Shown: positions 37,645-47,595 of the stretch, piece by piece
How the letters are laid out: the number at the start of each line of letters is the position of its first letter
Numbering within the stretch: position 1 is the stretch's first letter
Assembly (NCBI RefSeq): GCF_023343835.1
Contig: NC_064437.1
Span: 10,381,001-10,445,000, forward strand
From: Lagopus muta
Lineage: Eukaryota; Chordata; Aves; Galliformes; Phasianidae
Direction of reading: 5' to 3'
Length of the DNA stretch: 64,000 nucleotides
Notes under the pieces: generated by a model
The model's database searches: none
The model's input: the letters and a program-made list of their open reading frames with translations, nothing else
What the model was told of the DNA's origin: nothing
Translations under genes and position numbers: made by a program

Positions 37645-40600
37645 ATGGAGCGGCGCGGCTCCGAGTCCGACTCGTTCTCGGATTCCGAGGACTCCTCGCT
37701 CTCCGACTCGGAGGTGAGCCCGTTGCTACGGCCGGCAGCGGGACCGCGGCCCGAAGCCGCCTTGGGGCGCGGCGGCCCGGTCTGAGCGCGTTCTCTCCGC
37801 AGCTCCAAGAGGCCTTCGCGAAGGGCGAGCTGAAGCCGGGGCTCAACGTGGTGCTGGAGGGGCGGCCGAAGCGGTCTAACGATGTGGTGAGGGGCTGGCG
37901 CCGGGCCGGGGGGTGGTGGGGGCAGAACCGCTGGGGTGTTCGGGAGCGGGGATGGAGGGGCGTTGCGGCCTAGAAGGTTGGGTCAGGCCGCGGGGGGAAC
38001 TGCTGCGCGTGGAGGCGGGCGAGGAGCTGCGCGGAGATGTTCGGGCTTCTGTGCACGGGAGCTCAGCAAAGCCGAGGTTTGAACCTTGCGGGGAATAACC
38101 ACGTGTATTGACGCAGGTTGGGGGCTGAGCTGCTGGAAGGGAGCTCTGCGGAGCGTCCTGGTGGATAACAGGTTGGCTGTGAGCCAGCGCTGTGCCCCAT
38201 TGGCTCAGAAGGTCAGTGGTGTTCTGGAGTACGGTAAAAAGAGCCCACCTCTCTCCTCTGCCTCGTTGAGGCCGTAACGGCAATACTGTGTCCAGTTCTG
38301 GGCTCATCAGTTTGAGACAGAGAGGAAACCGCTGGAGAGAGCCCAGCAGAGGGTCACAGAGATGATGATGGGCCTGGAGCATCTTTTTTAGGAGGAAGGG
38401 CCTGGGACTGTTCAGTTTGGATAGACTGAGAGAAGATCTCATTAATGCTTATAAGTATCTAAAAGTGAATCAAGATGAGACTGAAAGGTGAGAAGGGCCC
38501 CATAAGTGACAGTAAAAAGGCAAAAAGGCTTCACAGTGATGGAGAATAAGGGGGGTAAAGGGGGATAGTTAGAGATAGTTTATAGAAATAAGAATGTAGA
38601 GCTTGTTAGAAAAATAAGAGATGGCAGACACGTCAAGGCCAGGCTCTTTTTAGTGATGCCTAATGACAGGGCAAGGCTTATTCTTTATGTTGTAGGTGCC
38701 AGAGCACTGGAACAGGCTGCCCATAGAAACTATGGAGTCTGCTTCTCTGGAGATATTCACAACCTGCCTGAACACTTTCCTGTGCAACCTGCTCTAGGGA
38801 GCCTGATTGACCCTGTGTACTGACCAGGGGCCTTCTTCAAGCAGAACATTGATGTTTATGCTTTCCAGCCTGAATTGCTGTGATAATTTGGGGAATAACC
38901 GAACAGCTTCAGAGGAATAGCCTATTTTGTGAGCTGGATATTCACTTTTGCCAAACTTGAAGTGCTGTTTGTGTGTCTCATTGCTCAGAGCTGTGCTTCC
39001 CTTTCATAGGACGGTTTGAAGCAGTGCCTGTCCGATTTCAAGCAGCAACTAGCTTGGGTGGAAAGGCTGGATGTGACATTGGATCCGATTGCAAATACTG
39101 TGGAATCTGTCTCACACAGTGATTCTAACAAAGATGCTGTTGATCCTGAGAATGATTTCCAGAGAGAAATGAGTTTGTAAGTGTAAAAAGAGATTCTTCA
39201 TAGGTTCTCTACATACTGCTGCATGCCTGGTGTCTGGTTTCACATGAGTGCTGTGATCTATCACTGGCATTGCTCTTGGCCCATCTTATATTACATTTGT
39301 CCAAATGTTTTGCAAAATAGCTACAGATAAGTGCTAATATATTTAAGCTGTTTTGTGACAGGAAGTAATTTCTCCCCTTGCAGCAAACTTCCATCCATTG
39401 CTGAGAAGTGTCTTTAGGAAGTCTCTGAATTGCGACCTTATGACTGACAGCAGATGGCTTTATGTGTGTGGACGCGTAGTTCTTGTTGCTGTGTGTTTTA
39501 CGTGATGTATAAAACCTTAGCAGAAGGATACCAGCATTAATACTGTGCTGGCACAAATTGCTTTAGGAATGTTCTAGAGTATGAATGATGATATAGTACT
39601 AGGTTGCGTTTTGTTAGATCCTGGTATCTTCTGCCTTACGTGAAGAGCCTGTCAGTGCTGTGAGCTGCCTGGTGCCCTGTCACAGAGCTGCTCTTGTGCT
39701 GTCTTCCCAGTTACCGGCAGGCACAGGCGGCGGTGCTGGAGGCCCTACCGAGGCTGCGTAAGCTCCATGTTCCTACTAGAAGGCCAGATGATTACTTTGC
39801 AGAGATGGCCAAGTCAGACCAGCAGATGCAGAAGGTATGTGCCATGAGCAGTAGCTTTCATTCCTGTGCTGTGTGTTGGTTTTAGCCTGTGTTAGCTATG
39901 AACTGTGTGGTCCTTCATAGTTGCCATCATCTCTTTGACAAAGGCCTGCAACAGCATTTGTGTTTGAATCCTTTGCAGTTGGGAATTTGTTCCTGTACAG
40001 GTATTTCTGTGCAGGGTGGAGACTTCTACAACAGGCTGGAAGTGTAAAGTAGAAGAGTGGTTTACATTGCATCCCACGTATAATTAATATTGAAAATTGA
40101 GATTTCTTCTTATATGTAACGGTGGTTGGGAAGTTGGTGGTGTTTATTATTTGCCATAAAACTTGCAGTGAATGGAGGCATTTATGTGATCCTTTTTTTT
40201 TTTTCCTTAATTTATATTTGGTGTATTCTAGCTCTCAGTGGTTTTCAATTGTGGGTGTTGAGTTAAACTGTAGCCATGATGATAGAGAAATGATCTGATT
40301 GAGACAGATATTCTTTTTGCATTTGGTGATATCGTTTACATAATTACTGATTTCAGAGCTGCACAGACGTCTTGAAGTTCTCACACTTTCCTTTGTATTA
40401 CTCATTAATTTTTTTTTCTTTTCCCCTAAAAAGATTCGGCAGAAGCTTAAGAGCAAGCAGGAAGCAATGGAGAAGTCTGAGAAAGCGAAACAGCTCCGTG
40501 CCATGAGAAAATATGGCAAGAAGGTGAGGAGGAGCTACAAAAAGGGACCTGTCTGTGACAAGAATCTAGAGCCTAACTAAGCTTAGAAAATGTGATTGCT

Positions 40601-41198
40601 GGAGGCAGGATAAAGTGGAATCTCTCTGGTCTTTTGTCTCTCTGGTCTGCCTTAAAGAGACAGCGGTTGGGATACCAGGGCCTAAAGAAGGTATGGAGCA
40701 CCAGAAAAAAACAACGCTAACATTTTGCCTCTCTTCTCAGGTACAAACAGAGATTCTACAGAGAAGGCAAAAGGAGAAAAAAAAGATGTTAAATGCAGTC
40801 AAGAAGTATCAGAAAGGTAAAGTTAAATTGTCTAAGAGACCAAATGTACAATGGGAATATTGATGTGTCAGGAGTGTAAGGCACTGTGATATGTGATGTC
40901 ATCTCTACTGCTGAGCAATAAAGCTTGAAAGGCTGCTGCTACACAGAACCATACACTTGTGGCAGAGAAAATCCTTGGTCTTCAGTGAGGGTGATTTGTT
41001 GCTGTTATTTGGGCTGAATACTTGGTTTTTGTGGTGGTAACTGAGCAACAGTTTTGTCCTTGCTCTTGCAGGTCTCTCTGACAAGCTGGATTTTCTGGAT
41101 GAAGAACAGACTTCGTCTCAGGGGAATAAAAAAGGCGGTGCAAATCAACAAATGAAGAAAGGGTGAGATTAGAAAAGAAAGATATTTAAAGGCAGAAT

Positions 41199-41237
<39 letters not shown>

Positions 41238-42009
41238 CTTTCAAGTTTTGTAGGAGTTTTGTATGACAAGGAAGCTGTGTAAATTACTATTTGTGAAAAA
41301 TAAGTCCTGAGCGACTTTGTATCCCTAGAGAGGAGAACTGTGGCCTATTGGAGTACAGCCTGGAATGTGCTGATTTCTTCTTTGATCAGAGGGGAAACTT
41401 TTATGAGAATTGATGGGAGTCTGTCTGCAGATATTTGTTTCCTTCTTGAGGGCTTCCTGAGGAAAGGTGCATAAGTGGTGATGCAGCAGAGTTGTTTTTC
41501 AGACCAAATGCCAAAAGACGATACAAGAATCAGAAGTTTGGTTTTGGTGGAAAGAAAAAGGGTTCGAAGTGGAACACAAAGGACAGTTTTAATGATGTAT
41601 CCAGCTTCAGGACAAAAGTGGCTCACAACAAAGGCCCAGGAAAAGGAGGAAAGAAAGCTCTCAATGTAAGTAAAATGTTGAGTGCGAGTGATTGCCGTTG
41701 GTTGGAAAGCCCTCCCTGGTCTGGGAGGGACACCTGAGTATGTGATGAGTGCCTCCAGCATCTGGAAGTAATTTTATCATGGATAGGGCTGGGGGCACTG
41801 GTTTGGAGTTTGAAAAGGGAAATAAGTGGGGGACTTAACAAGTACTGTATGTTGCCACATTTCCCAAAAACTCCTTCTCCAGAGGCACTGATGCTACAGA
41901 GCTATACTAAATTCTGAGGACATGAAATTAAAGACTGGCGTTTATTCTCTCTTTGCAGAAGAGACCTGGGAAGAGAGCACGGCAGAAAATGAAGAGCCGA
42001 GCAGGCTAG
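37645..42009 (+). CDS. EBNA1BP2: EBNA1-binding protein 2 homologue (Ebp2), ribosome biogenesis factor, 9 exons
   Basis: Exons 37645-37713, 37803-37886, 39010-39176, 39711-39834, 40434-40523, 40741-40816, 41072-41162, 41503-41665 and 41959-42009 give 304 aa (human 306), all GT-AG and in phase. The first exon encodes an acidic, serine-rich leader. 'LKPGLNVVLEG', 'WVERLDVTLDP', 'DFQREMSFYRQAQAAV', 'RPDDYFAEMAKSD' and 'RRYKNQKFGFGGKKKGSKWN' are family signatures, and the C-terminus is very basic and nucleolar in type. The yeast homologue Ebp2 is a nucleolar factor for 27S pre-rRNA processing and 60S subunit assembly; the human name comes from binding a herpesvirus protein. Intron 2 holds a long CR1 fragment and intron 7 a T36 run. 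It is convergent with CFAP144, with an ERV between them. Confidence 0.96.
38278..38860 (+). repeat. CR1 LINE fragment in EBNA1BP2 intron 2
   Basis: CR1 consensus blocks appear in order: 'GTGTCCAGTTCTGGGCTCAT', 'CAGCAGAGGGTCACAGAGATGATG', 'GGACTGTTCAGTTTGGATAG', 'TGCTTATAAGTATCTAAAAG', 'AGCACTGGAACAGGCTGCCC' and 'CTCTGGAGATATTCACAACC'. The orientation is the same as the gene. Many substitutions and small indels mark it as an old copy. Confidence 0.9.
41202..41237 (+). repeat. T36 homopolymer in EBNA1BP2 intron 7
   Basis: An uninterrupted run of 36 T begins 40 bp after the exon 7 splice donor. Such a run is likely to be length-polymorphic and prone to sequencing error. Confidence 0.9.
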
Positions 42010-42427
42010 AGAACTGTGCTCCGCAGGGGGGCTCCTGTGTCTTTGCACGTTGGAAGGTGTTTCTGCTGTCTTCAAGCAGCTAACTGTGGAGCAGCCCGAA
42101 TGCTTCCACGTGGCAAGAAGCAAATCAGTGGAAATTAGTGCCTTATCACTAATTTGTTCCTGTTGCCCGTTTTGTTGAAGAGTTGTTTGCTACTTAAATG
42201 TTCGGTATGTGAACTTATTAAATAATTTACACAGAGCTCCTGTGTCTGTTTTGAATTTAGTTGTGTTATGAACAGGGGCTGAGATCTGCCCCGTTTCCCT
42301 TTCCTGTGACAGCTTTTTCCACAGCTGTTGTTGATACGTATTAGAGGACACGGAATTCTGAGTCGTGTTGCTGGTATCACAATAATGTGGAGAGCATTGC
42401 TGAAGGCTGGCTTGCAGAAAAGGGTCA
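42010..42427 (+). other. 3' UTR of EBNA1BP2 and short flank before the ERV
   Basis: This stretch follows the EBNA1BP2 stop. It holds the probable 3' UTR to about 42240 and about 190 bp of flank up to the ERV LTR. No other gene is seen. Confidence 0.6.
42217..42222 (+). terminator. Poly(A) signal ATTAAA of EBNA1BP2
   Basis: ATTAAA lies 208 bp after the stop codon and is followed within 30 bp by a TG-rich 'CCTGTGTCTGTTTTG' downstream element. This is the best candidate for the transcript end. Confidence 0.65.
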
Positions 42428-42752
42428 TGTTGACACAACCCAGCTGATAAGACTGAAATAACTAGGCATAAACACGAACCTGCTGACCTATCATCATCAA
42501 GGACAGTGTGCCCTTGCAGGATTATGAGAAACCAACACAAAGCAATAACAGGATGCAGAACTGGGGGTGCTGGCTGCAGGAATGCTGCTTCTGTTGAATC
42601 GGCTACCTGTGCGCTGACCAATCAGGAGCTCGCCTTTTGCAATATGTATTAGCCTCATTATAGGCTGTAATAAATAACGGTGCCTTCTGATTAAAGGGTG
42701 AGAAAGTTTGATCAAGCCCTTGGTCGTGTTTTTTCTCCCGCCGTTTCCAACA
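42428..42752 (+). repeat. ERV 5' LTR
   Basis: The 325 bp segment begins TGTTGACACA and ends TTTCCAACA. The ends are inverted (TGTTG/CAACA), as in retroviral LTRs. It contains a CCAAT box (about 42618), a TATA-like AT-rich stretch and AATAAA near 42670. It is followed by a two-base gap and the primer-binding site. The right edge is firm; the left edge is inferred from the inverted terminal bases. Confidence 0.75.
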
Positions 42753-42754
42753 AA

Positions 42755-42772
42755 TGGTGACCCCGACGTGAT
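42755..42772 (+). other. Retroviral primer-binding site (tRNA-Trp)
   Basis: TGGTGACCCCGACGTGAT is complementary to the 3' end of tRNA-Trp, the primer used by avian alpharetroviruses. It starts two bases after the LTR CA end, as expected. Confidence 0.9.
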
Positions 42773-42957
42773 CACTGCTGGCAGGATCATCGGAACACCA
42801 CGGTCGACGGCGTCTTGGTTCGGGTCCTTTCTGCAGCGGGGACGGCGAAAGCACTGCTATCCAGGGAAGGAGTGCCGCGCCCTAGGTGACCTCATCGGAG
42901 AGCCTAGCTGATACGAGCTGCCGGACCCTGTGAGGCTGCAACTGGCAAAAGGTTAGG

Positions 42958-44646
42958 ATGGATAGGGAAGCAGCTTATATGCTCTTTACATGCTTCTTAG
43001 AGAAGTGAGGGTTAAAAGATATAGATTTAAAAAAGGATCTCCCTGGGCTCTTGCTAAAACTCTTGCTATACGGACAGGAGAAAGGGTTTTTTGTAAACCC
43101 TCATACTGTTCATGAATTATCTGAGTGGAGGAGGCTTGGGGACCACCTATGGGAAGCCACCCTGGATGGGGATAAGGTAGCCAAGAAATTAGTTAGATTG
43201 TGGCGGCCGGTACATAACGCGCTCCTGCAGAGCCGAGCTGAGAAAAACGCCGCGCAAGAAATTGTGTCAGCACACCAGCGAAATGAGAAGTGTGAGTGGC
43301 TGCCGCCCATTCCCCCAGATGTTAATGTTATTACTATTCCTCCTGGCTCCGGCGGAGCTCATGCTATCGGCCCTTCAGCTCCCCCTACAGGAGCAGGGCC
43401 GCTTTCCCAGCCAGATCTCAGGGAGCCAGTACAGTCGGCAGAGCCTATTCTGGGAGCGGAGGGTGAGCTGACTGAGGCTCTTGCAAAACAGCGTAGAGAG
43501 GCATGGGCAAATTTGGCGCGCCAATGTGTGCAGGAGGGGGATGCTGATGGGGCGAATGCTGTGCAAGATTTGGCATTCCCTGTAGTGTATACGCCATTAC
43601 CGGCTGGGGGTACGCAGGCAACGATTCAAAATCTTGACTGGAAACTTTTGTCTCAACTGAGGGCTACAGCTAGTCAGTATGGCATAACAGGAGAGCCAAC
43701 GAAACAGATGTTGGATTTCATTTGGGGGTCCCAAGTACTATTGCCCACAGACATCAGGGGCATAGCCAGGTTGATATTAACCCAACATCAACAACTGCTA
43801 TTTAACGCGCACTGGCATGATGCAGCCCAAAGAAGTGTGCTGGTTCAGCGCCAGCCAGGAGATCCTCTTTTCCAGATTACCCTGGATGAGATCCTGGGTT
43901 TAGGCAATTTTCTCAGAATTGAGGCTTAGGTGCTGTTAGGACCTGACAAATTACGTGAGTCTATGAATTGTGCAAGGTCTGCCCTGAGTCGTATTAGGGC
44001 GCCTGGGGGTATCCCCACTTACATGGGCATTCAGCAGAAAAGGGATGAGGCTTTTGAATCGTTTATTGACAGGGTAGCTGCAGCTATTGATGCTGCGGGG
44101 GTGCCTGACTATATGAAGGGTGTCATGTTAAAGCAATGTGCTCTGCAGAATTGCAATTCTGCCACTAAATCTATTCTAAATGATCTTAGCAGTGGGTGGA
44201 CCATTGAGGAAGCTTTAGAAAAAATGGCAAATATACCCTCTGGACCACAGGCTTTCTTAGTCAAGGCTTTAAAAGAGCTAGGCGAAGATATGAAAGCACA
44301 GGTTCAAGCCTGTCAGAGTCAGGTACTGGCTGCACTTGCGCCCTTACAGGGTCCCGGCTCTAGCGCTCTAATAGGTCAAGGCCCCCGCCGTCTGAGATGT
44401 TACCGGTGCGGAAACATGGGTCATGTCCGAAGGGAGTGTAAAACCCCTAAAGTGTGGTGTGACACCTGTAAGACTGGCTCGCACACAACTAAAGCCTGCC
44501 GTTCGGGAAAGTCCCAGACCAGTGCGAGAAGGGACCGCCGCGCAAGGACACAAATTGCGACCACCTCTGTTCAACCGGAACTACAGGACCAGTCCTACAA
44601 CCTGCAACACGGGGAAGCCTCGGCTTGGACCTGGCAGTCGCAATAA
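42958..44646 (+). pseudogene. gag: ERV gag with two in-frame stops
   Basis: The frame from the ATG at 42958 runs to the TAA at 44644 and is broken by TGA at 43006-43008 and TAG at 43927-43929, with no frameshift. A matrix-like N-terminus is followed by a proline-rich stretch with a PSAP-type late motif (43372-43383). The capsid part has a major homology region of the Q..E.....F..R type, near 'QQKRDEAFESFIDRV'. The nucleocapsid part has two CX2CX4HX4C zinc knuckles (44398-44439 and 44458-44499), after which the frame overlaps the dUTPase-protease frame. The protein would pack genomic RNA and form the particle. Two stops prevent a full-length product here. Confidence 0.88.
44505..44511 (+). other. 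Candidate gag-pro -1 frameshift site GGGAAAG
   Basis: In the gag frame the bases read G-GGA-AAG, an X-XXY-YYZ heptamer. It sits 13 bp after the pro frame becomes open and 133 bp before the gag stop. Z = G is unusual for eukaryotic slippage, so efficiency is uncertain. No downstream pseudoknot was modelled. Confidence 0.5.
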
Positions 44647-45313
44647 CTGTCACACTATCTTCAGACCGGCCCACCCGCATCTCCACCAGGGTCAAGGGCC
44701 TGCTTGTTATTGGAGGCCAACCTATGGGAGGACTGATATTGGGAAGATCCTCTGCATCTACGTTGGGGTTATTTATCATACCAGGTGTGATTGATGCAGA
44801 TTACCAAGGAGAGGTTTATGTGATGGCATACACGCCTTGGCCTCTAATTACGGTTTAACAGGGTCAACGTTTTGCTCAAATCGTTCCCCTCCAGCAGCAA
44901 ACGGTTGGAATTACCCCTTGAGAGATTCGACCAAGAGGCAGCGGCGGCTTTGGCTCCTCCGATAAGTTGGTCTTGCTTTCAGTGGGACTAGGCCAGCAAC
45001 CCAAGCAGCACATTACCATGCTATACAAAGAGGAAAAGATCTCTCTCTCGGCACTACTAGATACAGGCGCCGACTCTAGCATCATGAGCTCATCTGCTTA
45101 TCCCGAGCACTGGCCACACTACGAAGCCTCAGGCACAGTTACCGGTGTGGGAGGCATGATAATTGCTCGACAGACACCCCTACTGACTGTTAATATCGAT
45201 GACTATAGCCTCTCACTGAAGATGTCAATTCTACCACTCCCACTTGGTGTAGCCTGTCTGCTAGGAAGAAACGTTCTCTCCCAGCTGGGGTTTCGACTAA
45301 CAAATGACAGGAA

Positions 45314-45320
45314 GGGTTTT
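45314..45320 (+). other. Candidate pro-pol -1 frameshift site GGGTTTT
   Basis: In the protease frame the bases read G-GGT-TTT followed directly by TAG, and the RT frame is exactly -1. This is a perfect X-XXY-YYZ heptamer placed just before the stop. Confidence 0.7.
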
Positions 45321-46812
45321 TAGTGGGGGCCAGTGCTTTGGTTTTCCTGATCCAAATAAGATGGTTAGAGGACTCTCCGATTTGGGTTAAGCAATGGCCC
45401 CTGAAAAGGGAAAACCTAATCCAGGCACACAAGTTAGTTCAGGAACAGCTAGAACTTGGCCATTTAAGACCATCTACCAGCCCATGGAACACCCCCATCT
45501 TCGTCATAAAAAAGAAATCGGGAAAGTTCAGACTGTTACATGATCTCAGAGCGGTTAATGATCAAATGGAAGGGATGGGGCCGCTACAATCTGGTCTTCC
45601 GAATCCTAGTATGATACCCCGTAACTGGGACCTCCTCATTATTGATCTGAAAGACTGTTTTTTCACTATTAACCTACACGAAAAGGACATTAAACGCTTT
45701 GCTTTCACATTACCTTCGATTAATCATGCATCTCCGGATGACCGGTTTGAGTGGACAGTGTTGCCCCAAGGAATGAAGAATAGCCCAACACTCTGCCAGT
45801 TATTTGTAGCACACGCCTTACGGACCTTACGAGCAGCCTGGCCGGAAACAGTGATTTATCACTACATGGACGATATTTTGTTTGCTTGCCCTGAGGGTTT
45901 TAAGGATAAGGATGTAGACATCATTTGATCTCATCTGTCATTGGCAGGACTCGTCATTGCGGATGAGAAAATTCAACGCTCATCTCCATGGAAGTACTTG
46001 GGTCTAATTATCTCTCAGACTTATATTACTCCACAGAAATTGAGTATTAAAGCGGAACTGAAAACCTTGAATGACGCACAGCAGTTCCTCGGGGACCTAC
46101 AGTGGCTACGCCCCGTTGTGGGCATACCAAATGAACTCCTTGCTAGTCTCCGACCTTTACTCCGTGGGACTGACCCATCACAACCCGTCAGCCATGATGA
46201 AGAACAGCATGCTGCCATCCAAACGATTTCGGCACACATTGCAGATCACTGTATTTCCCGATGCGATTTGGACCTACCCTTTCATCTGGTTGTTTGGATG
46301 GGCCTTCAATTCCCCATAGCAGGACTATGTCAAAAGAAAAAGGGGGAGAGGATGTGGGTAGTCGAATGGATCTGCCCGAAATTACGGCAATCAAAAACAT
46401 TGCTTCAGAAAATAGAATGTATAGCGCAGCTAATAAGGAATGGTAGAGAGAGGGCTCTTCAAATAACAGGAACAGAACCCAGTGTCATTCAGATACCCAT
46501 GAAAGCAGAAACACTGCACTGGTACCTTCGAAACTCAATAATACTACAGGAAGTGCTACTAGGCAGTAGCAGCACAGTGCTGACCGATAACTTAGAAGCC
46601 CCCCCTTTAAATTGGCTCAGTAAATGGCAGTGGGTGGGGGCACCCCTGTGCTCTAAACAGCCTCTCCCAAAAGCAACAACGGTTTACACCGACGCTGGCC
46701 GGAAATCGCATTCTGCAGTGGCGGTATGGAAGCTCAGTGACCAATGGCATCAGCACTTGATGCCAGGAGATCAGCAGGACTCTCTGCAGACCTTAGAGCT
46801 CCTAGCAGTGGC
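45320..46812 (+). pseudogene. pol: ERV reverse transcriptase and truncated RNase H
   Basis: The RT fingers and palm motifs are clear: '[15 protein letters not shown]', 'LLHDLRAVN', '[12 protein letters not shown]', 'LPQGMKNSP' and the catalytic YMDD at 45863-45874. TGA at 45926-45928 interrupts the frame in the palm, after which the same frame continues through thumb and connection. RNase H begins with 'YTDAGRKSHSAVAVW' and the 'LELLAV' glutamate motif, then stops abruptly at a junction to env near 46812. The RNase H C-terminus and the whole integrase are absent. Confidence 0.87.
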
Positions 46813-47342
46813 TCCCTCTAGGTTCCGGCCCAATGGATCCGACCGGACCTTCGGAAAAATCATGACTCCATTTCTAAGGATGGTGCTGACGTCCCTGCTA
46901 GTGACAAGCGCATGGACGCTCTGGATGCCTCCGCAGCCTAAGCAGAATGTCTGGGTAACAATCGCTAATCAGACGGGCCAGGAGGTTATGTGCCTTGCTA
47001 TGTCTTCTCCAAGTAACCCATTTTCTACGTGTTTGGTCGGAATACCCTTAGAATCTTTGCCTTGTCCCCCATCAGCCCTCCCCTGTAATAGCACAGACCC
47101 ACGATCGTACGCTGATGGGTGGGATTCATTTATGCCGTTTTTCCCACCCGCCGATTTGGAGCCTCAGGAGCTAGAATTATTAGGGTCTATACGGGCCGAC
47201 TGGTGTATCTTTTTTAATTGGAGCAGTATTGCAACAGCCAGCCCCGTCAACCATTCTGTGGTCATCAACTCCTCTCTCTCTGCTTATCGAAATGCATCTG
47301 CCTGGTGCAACTATACTAGTCCTAACATATCAAGATCGTCAA
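46813..47342 (+). pseudogene. env: ERV env surface-protein N-terminal fragment fused to pol
   Basis: After the RNase H break the same frame reads a hydrophobic leader, then a cysteine-containing, N-glycosylation-rich ectodomain (NQT, NST, NWS, NHS, NSS, NAS, NYT and NIS sequons). The 'NVWVTIANQTGQ' start resembles the mature N-terminus of avian alpharetrovirus surface glycoprotein. It ends by running into the LTR stub, with a stop at 47381-47383. No furin site or transmembrane subunit remains, so it cannot act as an entry protein. Confidence 0.72.
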
Positions 47343-47376
47343 ACTTGGTTGTGTTTTTTCTCCCGCCGTTTCCGAC
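47343..47376 (+). repeat. 34 bp stub of the ERV 3' LTR
   Basis: These 34 bases match the last 34 bases of the 5' LTR (42719-42752) at 32 positions and end in the same ACA. U3, R and most of U5 are missing. The env frame runs directly into it. Confidence 0.82.
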
Positions 47377-47413
47377 ACAATAAGAAGACAAATGCAGCAG
47401 TCTTACAAACAGT

Positions 47414-47419
47414 TTTATT
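47414..47419 (-). terminator. Poly(A) signal AATAAA of CFAP144
   Basis: TTTATT on the plus strand reads AATAAA on the minus strand, about 177 bp after the CFAP144 stop. The expected cleavage site would be at about 47390-47400, only 15-25 bp from the ERV end. Confidence 0.6.
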
Positions 47420-47463
47420 TCTGTAAGGCTGCAAATCGGGACAGACAAGGATTCTATCCTCAC

Positions 47464-47481
47464 TTTTTTTTTTTTTTTTTT
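47464..47481 (+). repeat. T18 homopolymer
   Basis: A run of 18 T lies inside the probable CFAP144 3' UTR, read as poly-A on the gene strand. Confidence 0.85.
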
Positions 47482-47595
47482 GCAATCTTCTCTTGCCAAA
47501 AATCCATACTCACCTACTAACAACCCTGGTCTAACGCATTAGATGGCACTAGCTACTTCATTCTATGTTGTGTGACTCTGCTGCTGCAGCTTCTA

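Larger units (their letters stand above)
36960..38060. promoter_or_regulatory. CpG island spanning the CFAP57/EBNA1BP2 divergent promoter
   Basis: Dense CpG and GC-rich sequence covers CFAP57 exons 1-2, the short spacer, and EBNA1BP2 exons 1-2. It ends abruptly on the left at a CR1 insertion. This is typical of a constitutively unmethylated bidirectional promoter. Confidence 0.8.
44493..45323 (+). pseudogene. pro: ERV dUTPase-protease frame with two in-frame stops
   Basis: This frame is -1 relative to gag and is open from 44493. It first encodes a retroviral dUTPase segment ('GLILGRSS' and 'GLFIIPGVIDADYQGE', about 44712-44820). TAA at 44856-44858 and TGA at 44919-44921 interrupt it. An aspartic protease follows with the active site DTGADSS (from 45060), a flap-like glycine stretch and the 'CLLGRNVL' end motif. 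The natural stop at 45321-45323 directly follows a slippery heptamer. A dUTPase inside pro is a betaretrovirus-like trait and is not present in avian leukosis-type viruses. Confidence 0.82.
42428..47376 (+). mobile_element. Defective endogenous retrovirus (avian, alpha/beta-like), rearranged
   Basis: The element contains a 5' LTR, tRNA-Trp primer-binding site, gag, a dUTPase-protease frame, RT with RNase H, an env N-terminal fragment and a 34 bp stub of the 3' LTR. It lacks the RNase H C-terminus, integrase, the rest of env and almost all of the 3' LTR. At least five in-frame stops interrupt gag, pro and pol, so no complete viral protein can be made. It lies in the 5.6 kb gap between the convergent EBNA1BP2 and CFAP144 coding ends, sense to EBNA1BP2. 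No matching target-site duplication was found at the chosen ends. Confidence 0.93.

Noticed and set aside
36858-37808. 316-codon minus-strand open frame crossing CFAP57 exons 1-2 and EBNA1BP2 exon 1
   Set aside because: It reads through splice sites that fit CFAP57 perfectly and through the antisense of EBNA1BP2. Only the segment in CFAP57 exon 2 is real coding sequence.
42543-42548. CAATAA as the 5' partner of a target-site duplication with CAATAA after 47376
   Set aside because: It lies inside the LTR, is not followed by TG, and would shorten the LTR to about 200 bp. Taken as coincidence.
45323-45928. RT segment as an independent intact gene starting at GTG 45323
   Set aside because: It is the -1 continuation of pro and is cut by a stop inside the palm domain, so it is a fragment of a defective provirus, not a gene.
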